Source: Massilia sp. UBA2604 | Lineage (GTDB): Bacteria > Pseudomonadota > Gammaproteobacteria > Burkholderiales > Burkholderiaceae_D | Assembly: GCA_002339265.1 (NCBI GenBank) | Contig: DDKG01000242.1 | Location: forward strand, 3,635-10,745 | Length of the DNA stretch: 7,111 nucleotides | Direction: 5' to 3' | Shown here: one piece after another, positions 1 through 6,874 of the stretch | Layout: the number at the start of each line of letters is the position of its first letter | Position numbering within the stretch: position 1 is the first letter of the stretch | Translations under genes and position numbers: made by a program | Notes under the pieces: model-generated | What the model saw: only the letters and a program-made list of their open reading frames with translations | Database searches by the model: none | What the model was told of the DNA's origin: nothing

Positions 1-1404
1 CGCGATGCGCTGGCGCTGGCCACCCGAGAACTCGTGCGGATAGCGGCCATAGGCGGCGTCCGGCAAGCCCACCCGCCCGAGCAGCCGGCGCGCCAGCCCG
101 CTACGCTCCATCTCGCCCGCGCCGATGCCGTGGATGCGCATCGGTTCCTGCAAGATCTGACCTACCGTAAAGCGCGGATTGAGCGAGGCATAGGGATTCT
201 GGAAAATGATCTGGATCCGGCGCTTATAGGCCCGGTATTCGCGGTCCGACATGGCCAGCAGGTCGCGGCCCTCGAACAGCGCCGATCCACCCGTCGCGCG
301 GTGCAGGCGCAGCAGGGTCAATCCCACCGTGGTTTTTCCGGAACCCGACTCGCCCACCACGCCCAGCGTCTTGCCGCGGCCCAGGGTGAACGAGACGTCC
401 CTGACCGCCTTGAATTCGCGCTTGCCGAACAGGCCTTCGCGCAGCCAGAAACTCTTGGACAACTGATTGACCACCAGCACGGGCTCGTCATCGGGCGTCG
501 TGCCGCGCACGCGCTGCTCCGGCACCTGGTCCGGCTTGACGCGGCCACTCAGGTAGTCGTCGATCACCGGCAGGCGCAGCGGGCGCGCATCGAGCGAAGG
601 CCGGCAATGCAGCAGAGCCCTTGTATACGCGTCGGCCGGGGCGCCGAACACCTGGCCGGCCGCACCCTCCTCGCGCACCTCGCCGTGGCGCATCACGATC
701 ACGCGGTCGGCGATCTCGCCCACCAGCCCCAGGTCGTGCGTGATGAACAGCACCGCCATGCGGCGTTCGCGCTGCAGGCGCGCGATTAGGTCCATGATCT
801 GCTTCTGGATCGTCACGTCCAGCGCCGTGGTCGGCTCGTCGGCGATCAGCAGCCGCGGTTCGCAGGCGATCGCCATCGCGATCATCACCCGCTGCTGCTG
901 GCCGCCCGACATCTGGTTCGGATAGGCGTCGATCTTCTGCTCTGGATCGGGAATGCCGACTTCGCGCAGCAGTTCCACGCTGCGCGAGCGCGCCGCGCGC
1001 TTCGTCATGCCCATGTGCAGGCGCAGGACTTCGCCGATCTGGAAGCCGACCGTGAACACCGGATTGAGCGAGGACATCGGTTCCTGGAAGATCATCGCGA
1101 TGTCCTTGCCGCACAGCGCGCGCTGTTCGCGCACAGGCAGGCCGAGCAGTTCGCGGCCGGCGAAGCGGATGCTGGAGGCGGGATCGATGACCGTCGTCGT
1201 CGCCGGCAGCAAGCCCATCACGGCCAGCGAACTGACCGACTTGCCGCTGCCGGACTCGCCCACCAGCGCCACCGTGCTGTTGTCCGGGACGTCGAACGAG
1301 ATGCCCTTCAGCGCTTCGAAGGTGTTGTGCCTGTCGGTGCGAAAGGCGATGCGCAGGTCGCGTACCTGCAGCAAGGGGGTAGTGTCCGGGGTCATATCCT
1401 GCAT
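1..1404 (-). CDS. Peptide-type ABC transporter, fused two-domain ATP-binding protein (partial, C-terminus beyond window)
   Basis: This cytoplasmic ATPase powers the two permeases encoded just upstream; two ABC units are fused in one chain. The reading frame is open for 468 codons from ATG 1404-1402 to the left edge. First domain (about residues 10-262): Walker A GESGSGKS at 49-56, Q-loop in MIFQEP, signature MSGGQQQR at 165-172, Walker B with D189/E190 in [10 protein letters not shown], and switch histidine H223 in [20 protein letters not shown] stretch resembles the C-terminal motif of oligopeptide-transporter ATPases. After a linker, the second domain starts near residue 307, with Walker [10 protein letters not shown] at 351-359, Q-loop [12 protein letters not shown] and signature FSGGQRQR at 459-466. 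Its Walker B and switch histidine lie beyond the window. The start overlaps the previous stop by one base (TGATG), which suggests translational coupling. The fused layout is that of YejF/GsiA-type proteins; the substrate is unknown. Confidence 0.95.
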   Translation of the reverse strand, partial: MQDMTPDTTPLLQVRDLRIAFRTDRHNTFEALKGISFDVPDNSTVALVGESGSGKSVSSLAVMGLLPATTTVIDPASSIRFAGRELLGLPVREQRALCGKDIAMIFQEPMSSLNPVFTVGFQIGEVLRLHMGMTKRAARSRSVELLREVGIPDPEQKIDAYPNQMSGGQQQRVMIAMAIACEPRLLIADEPTTALDVTIQKQIMDLIARLQRERRMAVLFITHDLGLVGEIADRVIVMRHGEVREEGAAGQVFGAPADAYTRALLHCRPSLDARPLRLPVIDDYLSGRVKPDQVPEQRVRGTTPDDEPVLVVNQLSKSFWLREGLFGKREFKAVRDVSFTLGRGKTLGVVGESGSGKTTVGLTLLRLHRATGGSALFEGRDLLAMSDREYRAYKRRIQIIFQNPYASLNPRFTVGQILQEPMRIHGIGAGEMERSGLARRLLGRVGLPDAAYGRYPHEFSGGQRQRIA

Positions 1405-2429
1405 CATTTGATCTTGGGATCGAGTGCATCGCGCAGCGCATCCGCGAACAGCGAGAAGCTGGTCACCAGCAGCGCCATCGCGCCGGCCGCCGCCGCCAGC
1501 TGCCACCATTTACCGAGGATCAGTTCGTTCTGCGCCTCGTTGAGCATGCTGCCCCAGGAGACGGTGCCCACTGGCACGCCGAAGCCCAGGAACGACAGGA
1601 TCACCTCGGCCTTGATGAAGCCCACCACCAGGATCGACATCTGCACCAGCGCCACGTGCGAGACATTGGGCAGGATATGGCCGAACATGCGCGACCAACC
1701 GGATGCGCCGATGGCGTTCGCGGCCATCACGTATTCGCGCGCGCCATGCTTGATGTATTCGGCGCGCATCAGGCGGTAGGGGCCGGTCCAGCCGGTCAGG
1801 CCGAGGATCAGCACGATGGTGGCCACGCCCTTCTGCTGCAGCACGGCGGCCACGGTCAGGATCATCAGGATCGCCGGGATCGCCGTGAAGATGCTGTAGA
1901 ACCAGTTGAACAGGTCGTCGACCCAGCCGCCATAGAAGCCCGAGACGGCGCCGAACAGGGTGCCCAGCGCGACCGCCAGCAGGGCCGCCACCAGGCCCAC
2001 CACGATCGAGGTCTCGCCACCCTTGATGGTCTTCTTGACGATGTCGTGGCCCCATTTGTCGGCGCCGAACGGCAGGGTCGTGCGCTTTTCCACCGGCGGA
2101 TGGGACTGCGCCACCTGCGCCTTGAGCTCGGCCAGCTCGGCGGCCAGCGGGTCGAAGGCGTTCGGCGGTGTTGGGCGTGGCAACTGGGCCTGGGCCAATG
2201 CGCGCGCCGTGGCGTCGGCGCCGACGAAGGCAGGCGGCGCATAGTTGACGGCGACCTCCTCTTCCCAGTCGGCGGCCACCAGCCCCGTGCTGGACAGCAG
2301 CACCAGCAGCAGGAAGCCGGCGACGACGGCCAGCGCCGCCATCCCGACGCGGTCGGCCCGCAGGCGGCGCCAGGCCAGGGTCCAGAGGCCGGGCGAACCC
2401 GCCTGCATATGCATGTTCATGGCGGTCAT
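1404..2429 (-). CDS. Peptide-type ABC transporter permease, DppC/OppC-like
   Basis: This is a 341-residue inner-membrane permease, the second membrane subunit of the importer. A cytoplasmic N-terminus is followed by a first membrane helix (about 30-51), a long extracytoplasmic stretch (about 52-140), and a core of about five helices from residue 141. The EAA-type loop that docks on the ATPase begins at E232 ([12 protein letters not shown], then HILPN). The C-terminus [12 protein letters not shown] is typical of the DppC/OppC/NikC family. ATG 2429-2427 overlaps the upstream permease stop in an ATGA arrangement, so this start is preferred even though no clear Shine-Dalgarno sequence precedes it; ATGs at codons 4, 6 and 8 are also possible. 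The loop between the first helix and the core is long and contains a charged Ala/Leu/Glu helix-like segment (about 94-108). Solute specificity cannot be read from the permease. Confidence 0.94.
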   Translation of the reverse strand: MTAMNMHMQAGSPGLWTLAWRRLRADRVGMAALAVVAGFLLLVLLSSTGLVAADWEEEVAVNYAPPAFVGADATARALAQAQLPRPTPPNAFDPLAAELAELKAQVAQSHPPVEKRTTLPFGADKWGHDIVKKTIKGGETSIVVGLVAALLAVALGTLFGAVSGFYGGWVDDLFNWFYSIFTAIPAILMILTVAAVLQQKGVATIVLILGLTGWTGPYRLMRAEYIKHGAREYVMAANAIGASGWSRMFGHILPNVSHVALVQMSILVVGFIKAEVILSFLGFGVPVGTVSWGSMLNEAQNELILGKWWQLAAAAGAMALLVTSFSLFADALRDALDPKIK

Positions 2430-3364
2430 TTGAGCTGCACGCGGGGATCGACCGCCTGGTACAGCAGGTCGGCCAGCAGGTTGAACACCATGGTCGCGGC
2501 GGCTACGTACACCGTGATCGCCTTGATCACCGGGAAGTCGCTGCGCTCGACGGCCAGGATCACTTCGCGGCCGATGCCGGGAATGCCGAAGAAGCGCTCG
2601 AGCAGGAAGGCGCCGATCAGCAGCGCCGGCAGATTCGCCATGACGTGGGTGATGATCGGAATCGCGGCATTGCGCAGCACGTGGACCCAGACGATGCGGC
2701 GCTCGCTCAAGCCCTTGGCGCGCGCGGTGCGCACATAGTCCTGCCCTGCTTCGTCGAGCACGAAGCTGCGGTACAGGCGCAGGGTCGGCGCGATCGAGAC
2801 CGCCAGGCCGATGATGATCGGCAGCAGCGCATATTTCAGCAGGTTCTCGCCCAGGCTATTGCCCCAGCCCTGGACCGGAAACAGGCCCAACTGGTAGGCG
2901 AACACGTACTGGAACACGATGATATAGACCAGGATCGAGATCGACATCCCGACCGTGCAGGCGACCATCACGGCGCGGTCGGTCAGCGAGCCGCGCACGA
3001 AGGCGATCGCCAGCGCCAGCGCGATACCGAACACGGTCTCGAGCACGGTGAGCGGAATCAGGACCGTCAACGACGGCCCCAACCGGCTACTGATGATGTG
3101 CGACACCGGCTCGCCGGTGCTCCAGGCATTGCCGAAGTCGAAGGTCAGGATCTGCTTGACGAAGATCCATAGCTGTACGGTATAGGGCTGGTCGGTGCCG
3201 AGCTGGCGCCGGATGTTCTCGATCGCATTCGCATCGGCCATCTTGCCGGCCAGCAGATAGGCCGGATCGCCGCCAACCCAGTTGAACAGGAAAAACACCA
3301 GCAGCACCACGCCGGCCATCGTCGGCAGCATCTGCCACAGCCGGCGCAGGACATAAGCAAACAT
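2426..3364 (-). CDS. Peptide-type ABC transporter permease, DppB/OppB-like
   Basis: This is a 312-residue inner-membrane permease that pairs with the DppC-like subunit and is the first gene of the operon. It starts MFAYVLRRLWQMLPT with a membrane helix (about 9-30), as is usual in DppB/OppB/NikB proteins, and carries the family-typical RRQLGTDQP and FDFGNAW segments in the following periplasmic region. Several helices follow. The EAA loop is at about 209-228 (DYVRTARAKGLSE) and the protein ends VDPRVQLK. The ATG at 3364-3362 was chosen because it matches the family N-terminus and has GGGAG just upstream on the minus strand (3374-3370, four bases before the ATG). The frame stays open upstream to 3484, but that arginine-rich extension does not resemble the family and is probably untranslated leader. 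It overlaps the next gene by four bases (ATGA). Confidence 0.94.
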   Translation of the reverse strand: MFAYVLRRLWQMLPTMAGVVLLVFFLFNWVGGDPAYLLAGKMADANAIENIRRQLGTDQPYTVQLWIFVKQILTFDFGNAWSTGEPVSHIISSRLGPSLTVLIPLTVLETVFGIALALAIAFVRGSLTDRAVMVACTVGMSISILVYIIVFQYVFAYQLGLFPVQGWGNSLGENLLKYALLPIIIGLAVSIAPTLRLYRSFVLDEAGQDYVRTARAKGLSERRIVWVHVLRNAAIPIITHVMANLPALLIGAFLLERFFGIPGIGREVILAVERSDFPVIKAITVYVAAATMVFNLLADLLYQAVDPRVQLK

Positions 3365-3495
3365 CGCACTCCCGAATTTGCGGATTAGGCGAACGGGCCG
3401 CCCCGAAGATCGCCGCCGAGGCGAATCCAGGGTGGCAAAAGACGACACGATAGCGCATATCCGCACGCGCCGACAGCCGCGCAATCTTATGCCCC

Positions 3496-3534
3496 GATAG
3501 TCAAAGGTTATTACTATGTAATGACACTACTATC
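3496..3534. promoter_or_regulatory. Nested inverted repeats, possible operator
   Basis: An outer pair GATAGT (3496-3501) and ACTATC (3529-3534) encloses an inner pair ATTAC (3510-3514) and GTAAT (3518-3522) around TAT. The two centres differ by only one base. The element lies on the ABC-operon side of the intergenic region, where a repressor or activator of that operon could bind. The bases between outer and inner arms do not pair, and AT-rich DNA makes short dyads common, so chance is a real alternative. Confidence 0.25.
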
Positions 3535-3676
3535 AGTATTTCATATAAGAACCTTGCGGGCCTTGAAAATATGCATTCCGCATTTTTTGCAATTTAATGC
3601 CTTAAAAATATAGTTTGAACGAACGAAATGCCATATCGAACATTATTTTCCACATGATATATCAAGTTTCGAGTTT

Positions 3677-3694
3677 TGTGACTTCTATGTGACT
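3677..3694. promoter_or_regulatory. Direct repeat TGTGACT with 11-bp spacing
   Basis: TGTGACT occurs at 3677-3683 and again at 3688-3694, separated by four bases (TCTA), so the repeats are 11 bp apart and on the same face of the helix. OmpR/PhoB-family response regulators typically bind such 7+4+7 tandem repeats. The second copy is also part of a CRP-like site, so one of the two readings may be incidental. No regulator is encoded in the window. Confidence 0.35.
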
Positions 3695-3703
3695 AGCATC
3701 AAA
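3688..3703. promoter_or_regulatory. Candidate CRP-type binding site
   Basis: TGTGA-N6-TCAAA differs at one of ten core positions from the Escherichia coli CRP consensus TGTGA-N6-TCACA. The centre lies about 107 bases upstream of the start point implied by the candidate receptor promoter, and it also sits in the upstream region of the divergent ABC operon. Catabolite or starvation control of nutrient uptake genes through CRP/FNR-family proteins is common, but binding here is inferred only from the match. Confidence 0.4.
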
Positions 3704-3708
3704 GATGC
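3696..3708. promoter_or_regulatory. Short dyad GCATC-AAA-GATGC
   Basis: A perfect 5-bp inverted repeat with a 3-base centre (GCATC at 3696-3700, GATGC at 3704-3708). It overlaps the right half of the CRP-like site. It could be a separate small operator or a chance dyad; no U-run follows, so it does not look like a terminator. Confidence 0.2.
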
Positions 3709-3765
3709 AAATTGTAAAGACAAGTTATTAAAGAGTTGTATTTTTCACCGTACAGACGTTACCGA

Positions 3766-3795
3766 TTGACACTGTCTCGCGGTAAATGTTTTTAT
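3766..3795 (+). promoter_or_regulatory. Candidate sigma-70-type promoter of the receptor gene
   Basis: A perfect TTGACA (-35) at 3766-3771 is followed after 18 bases by TTTTAT (-10, four of six matches) at 3790-3795, with an extended TGT at 3787-3789. Transcription would begin near 3802, giving a leader of about 95 nucleotides before the receptor ATG. It is the best -35/-10 pair I found in the region in this direction. The weak -10 fits a promoter that needs an activator. Confidence 0.42.
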
Positions 3796-3883
3796 TGCCA
3801 AGTAGTAAAAATAATGCCGAGCCCATTTGCCTTGGCGATTCACTTGACTTTACTGGCCGGCGCCACCCGCCGCCAGGTCTTAC

Positions 3884-3890
3884 GGGGAAG
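3884..3890 (+). promoter_or_regulatory. Ribosome binding site of the receptor gene
   Basis: GGGGAAG ends seven bases before ATG 3898 and ten before the adjacent in-frame ATG 3901. It is the only Shine-Dalgarno-like sequence that fits any in-frame start here. The upstream ATG at 3814 and TTG at 3736 have none, so it decides the start in favour of 3898/3901. Confidence 0.6.
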
Positions 3891-3897
3891 ACTGACT

Positions 3898-6810
3898 ATG
3901 ATGGTTGAAACTGTGTTATCTCGATCGATACGCCTGATCTGCGCCGGCGGCATCGCCGTCGCCTTCAGCGCGGCCCATGCCCAGGAAACGGCGCCGAGCG
4001 CCGAATCGCTCCAGCGCGTGGAAGTGACCGGCTCGCGCATCGCGACCGCCAACCTGGAAAGCGTCAGCCCGGTGACCGTGGTCAACGCCAAGGACATCAA
4101 GATGGAAGGTGTCCGCTCGGTCGAGAACCTGCTGAACAACCTGCCCCAGGTGTTCGCAGACCAGGGTGGCTCGGTGTCGAACGGCTCGTCCGGCACCGCC
4201 ACCGTCAACCTGCGCAACTTCGGCGCCGACCGCACCCTGGTGCTGGTCAATGGCCGCCGCCTGCCGGCCGGCAGCCCGCGCAATACCGCAGCCGACCTGA
4301 ACCAGATTCCGGTAGGCCTGATCAAGCGCGTCGAAGTGCTGACCGGCGGCGCCGGCGCCATCTACGGCTCGGACGCCGTGGCCGGCGTGGTCAACTTCAT
4401 CATGGATGACCGCTTCCAGGGCGTCCAGATCGACGCCAACTACCAGTTCTACAACCACGACCAGAACGGCGGCCCTGCCGCGGACGCGGCCAACCGCCGT
4501 AACTTCCCGCTGCCGGGCGACAAGGGCGCCGACGGCAAGGTCAAGGACATCAGCCTGACCATGGGCGGCAACTTTGCCGACGGCAAGGGCAACGCGGTCG
4601 TCTTCTTCGGCTACAAGAAGGAAGACGCGCTGCTGCAATCCGAGCGCGACTTCACCTCCTGCTCGCTGGGCGGCTCGAGCGTCGGCGACACCTTCAATTG
4701 CGGCGGCTCCGGCACCAGCTATCCGGGCCGCTTCCTGCTCGGCAGCCAGGGCTTCACGGTCGCCGACGCCAATGGCGGCGTACGTCCCTACAACGCCGCA
4801 ACCGATGCCTACAACTTCGGCCCGCTGAATTACTTCCGTCGTCCGTCGGAGCGCTACACCTTCAGCTCGTTCACCCATTACGACATCAACGACAAGGCCC
4901 GCCTGTACGCCGAGGCCAGCTTCCACGATGACAGCACCGTGGCCCAGATCGCCCCATCCGGCCTGTTCGGCCTGGACGCATCCGGCGCCAACGCAATCCG
5001 CTACGAGAACCCACTGCTGTCCGACGCATGGCGCCGCACCCTGGGCCTGAACGCGCCCGGCGACACCGCCGACCTGGTAATCTTCCGCCGCAACGTCGAA
5101 GGCGGCGGCCGCCGCGACGACCTGCGCCACACCTCGTACCGCGGCGTGATCGGCGTCAAGGGCGACATCGGCAACTGGCAGTACGACGCCTTCGCCCAGG
5201 TCGGCAAGGTGCTGTACTCGGAAACCTATTTCAACGACTTCTCGGTGTCGCGCAGCGCGCGTGCGCTCGACGTGGTCCCGGGCGCCAATGGCCAGCCAGT
5301 CTGCCGCAGCACCCTAAACGGCGTCGATCCGAACTGCGTTCCGTACAACATCTGGAGCCTGGGCGGCGTAACCCCGGAAGCCCTGACCTACCTGCAGACC
5401 CCGGGCTTCCAGAAGGGCCACACCTCGCAGAGCGTGCAGGGCATCAACCTGTCGTCCGACCTGGGCGAGTACGGCATCAAGCTGCCGACCAGCAGCGAAG
5501 GCGTGGGCGTCGCGTTCGGCTGGGAACACCGCACCGAGAAGCTCGAGCTGAACTCGGACGTCGCCTTTGAATCGGGCGACCTGGCCGGCCAGGGCGGCCC
5601 GACCAAGAATGTGCGCGGCCAGTTCAGCGTACGCGACTACTTCGCCGAGACCCGCATCCCGATCCTGCAGAACGTGCCGTTCGCCGACCAGCTGACCCTG
5701 ACCGGCAGCTATCGCAAATCGGATTACTCGACCGGCCAGGATACCGATTCCTACGGTGTCGGCCTGGAATGGGCGCCGGTCAAGGAAGCCAAGTTCCGCT
5801 TCAGCTACCAGCGCGCGGCGCGCGCCGCCAACGTGGTCGAGCTGTACACCCCGGCAGGCCTGGCGCTGTTCGGCATGTCGTCCGACCCATGCGCCGGCGC
5901 CAACCCGAGCGCCAGCCTGGCCGAGTGCCAGCGCACCGGCGTCACCGCCGCCCAGTACGGCAACATCCTGAACTCCCCTGCCCAGCAGTACAACCAGATC
6001 ATCGGCGGCAATACGGCGCTGGAACCGGAAGAGTCGGATTCGTATACCCTGGGCGTCGTGCTGACCCCGACCCGCAATACCTCGGTGACCATCGACGCCT
6101 TCGACATGAAGGTCAAGGGCGTCATCGGCGGCCTGCCGGCGTCGACCACGCTGACCCAGTGCCTCGCGACCGGCGACGCGCAGTTCTGCGACCTGATCCA
6201 GCGCGACCGCCTGGGCAGCCTGTGGGCCCTGGAAACCGCCAACATCACCGCCACCAACCAGAACCTGGGCATGAGCTCGACCAAAGGTATCGACCTTGGC
6301 GCCAACTGGAATACCAAGCTGGGCGCATGGGGCGGCCTGAACCTGTCGCTGATGGGCACCTACCTGAAGGAGTTCAAGCAGGAAGACTTCCCGGGCTCCG
6401 GCGAGTATGACTGCGCGGGCCTGCACGGCACCACCTGCGGCGTGCCGCTGCCGAAATGGCGTCACAAGCTGCGCGCCTCGTGGGCTACTCCATGGCGCGG
6501 CGTGGAACTGGGCGCCACCTGGCGCTACGTCCGCGGCACCGATCTCGACTCGACCAGCAGCAACCCTCTGCTGAGCGGCGATTTCGAAGCAGCCGACGCA
6601 CGCTTGGGCGCACGCAACTACCTGGACCTGACCGCCGGTTGGCAGATCAATTCGATGTTCGCGCTGCGCGCCGGCATGAACAACGCGCTGGACAAGGATC
6701 CGCCGCTGTCGGGCGTGGTTGCCGAGGTGTACGGCAATGGCAACACCTACCCGCAGGTGTACGATTCGATGGGCCGTCACGTGTTCCTGAACCTGACCGC
6801 CAAGTTCTAA
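3898..6810 (+). CDS. TonB-dependent outer-membrane receptor
   Basis: This is a 970-residue outer-membrane active transporter that imports a substrate using the TonB-ExbBD proton-motive system. A signal peptide (about 1-28) has a hydrophobic core IRLICAGGIAVAFSA and an AHA|QE cleavage site. A TonB-box-like RVEVTG follows at about 40-45. The plug domain (about 55-169) contains NLRNFGADRTLVLVNGRR and IYGSDAVAGVVNFI, hallmarks of the family. A barrel of about 800 residues ends in NLTAKF, with the terminal phenylalanine used for barrel assembly. Five closely spaced cysteine pairs (255/268, 469/480, 665/677, 755/764, 839/847) probably form disulfides in surface loops. The length and VTGSRI start match the large TonB receptors abundant in Massilia, xanthomonads and Caulobacter-like bacteria, many of which take up carbohydrates or peptides rather than classic siderophores. 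The divergent peptide ABC importer hints at a peptide-like substrate, but this is inference. Start chosen by ribosome site and signal peptide. Confidence 0.95.
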   Translation: MMVETVLSRSIRLICAGGIAVAFSAAHAQETAPSAESLQRVEVTGSRIATANLESVSPVTVVNAKDIKMEGVRSVENLLNNLPQVFADQGGSVSNGSSGTATVNLRNFGADRTLVLVNGRRLPAGSPRNTAADLNQIPVGLIKRVEVLTGGAGAIYGSDAVAGVVNFIMDDRFQGVQIDANYQFYNHDQNGGPAADAANRRNFPLPGDKGADGKVKDISLTMGGNFADGKGNAVVFFGYKKEDALLQSERDFTSCSLGGSSVGDTFNCGGSGTSYPGRFLLGSQGFTVADANGGVRPYNAATDAYNFGPLNYFRRPSERYTFSSFTHYDINDKARLYAEASFHDDSTVAQIAPSGLFGLDASGANAIRYENPLLSDAWRRTLGLNAPGDTADLVIFRRNVEGGGRRDDLRHTSYRGVIGVKGDIGNWQYDAFAQVGKVLYSETYFNDFSVSRSARALDVVPGANGQPVCRSTLNGVDPNCVPYNIWSLGGVTPEALTYLQTPGFQKGHTSQSVQGINLSSDLGEYGIKLPTSSEGVGVAFGWEHRTEKLELNSDVAFESGDLAGQGGPTKNVRGQFSVRDYFAETRIPILQNVPFADQLTLTGSYRKSDYSTGQDTDSYGVGLEWAPVKEAKFRFSYQRAARAANVVELYTPAGLALFGMSSDPCAGANPSASLAECQRTGVTAAQYGNILNSPAQQYNQIIGGNTALEPEESDSYTLGVVLTPTRNTSVTIDAFDMKVKGVIGGLPASTTLTQCLATGDAQFCDLIQRDRLGSLWALETANITATNQNLGMSSTKGIDLGANWNTKLGAWGGLNLSLMGTYLKEFKQEDFPGSGEYDCAGLHGTTCGVPLPKWRHKLRASWATPWRGVELGATWRYVRGTDLDSTSSNPLLSGDFEAADARLGARNYLDLTAGWQINSMFALRAGMNNALDKDPPLSGVVAEVYGNGNTYPQVYDSMGRHVFLNLTAKF

Positions 6811-6826
6811 TCGGCTGAGCTGTAAC

Positions 6827-6856
6827 AAGAAGGGCGCACCGCGGTGCGCCCTTCTT
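6827..6856. terminator. Bidirectional intrinsic terminator (perfect 30-bp palindrome)
   Basis: AAGAAGGGCGCACC at 6827-6840 is followed by GC and then its exact reverse complement at 6843-6856, making a GC-rich hairpin with a 12-13 bp usable stem. It starts 16 bases after the receptor stop and ends 18 bases beyond the DAHP synthase stop on the other strand, so it sits exactly between convergent genes. The U-tracts are weak: on the plus strand the T-rich part is CTTCTTCATTT, and on the minus strand only the TTCTT within the stem. Confidence 0.88.
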
Positions 6857-6874
6857 CATTTCCGTGCTCCGTAT

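Larger units (their letters stand above)
3365..3897. other. Divergent intergenic region with AT-rich core
   Basis: No gene is supported here. The part next to the permease (3365-3484) is GC-rich and is probably leader of the ABC operon. From about 3485 to 3850 the base composition turns sharply AT-rich, with runs of A and T, unlike both flanks. It returns to GC-rich before the receptor start. The region should hold the promoters of both divergent units. I see a reasonable sigma-70-like promoter toward the receptor, a CRP-like site, an 11-bp-phased direct repeat and short dyads, listed separately. I could not settle on a promoter for the ABC operon: TAAGAT (minus strand, 3489-3484) could be a -10 but has no good -35 at the right distance. 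Confidence 0.8.

Noticed and set aside
34..789. Plus-strand open frame of 251 codons opposite the ATPase gene
   Set aside because: It is a shadow of the ATPase frame in GC-rich DNA. Its product is rich in Arg/His/Ala/Gln with no domain, whereas the minus strand carries complete ABC motifs.
488..1441. Minus-strand open frame of 317 codons in another frame of the ATPase region
   Set aside because: The product is Arg/Gly/Pro-rich without motifs. The correct minus-strand frame over the same bases encodes both Walker A motifs, signatures and Walker B without any stop.
1656..2738. Plus-strand open frame of 360 codons opposite both permeases
   Set aside because: It crosses two well-supported permease genes and gives a low-complexity His/Gln/Arg product; it is a shadow.
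3365..3484. N-terminal extension of the DppB-like permease to the start at 3484
   Set aside because: The extra 40 residues are arginine-rich and unlike the family, while MFAYVLRR at 3364 has a ribosome site and the expected N-terminus.
3571..3583. ATGC-N5-GCAT dyad
   Set aside because: Four-base arms in AT-rich DNA are expected by chance, and nothing else supports it.
3844..3849. TTGACT as a second -35 for the receptor
   Set aside because: The DNA at the matching -10 distance is GC-rich with no acceptable hexamer.
3916..5130. Minus-strand open frame of 404 codons opposite the receptor
   Set aside because: It is a codon-bias shadow: Val/Ala/Gly-rich with no recognisable domain, while the plus strand has a full receptor.
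5314..6828. Minus-strand open frame of 504 codons opposite the receptor C-terminal half
   Set aside because: It is long but low in complexity (Gln/Ala/Gly/Val/His) and would overlap the terminator palindrome; a shadow of the strongly biased receptor codons.
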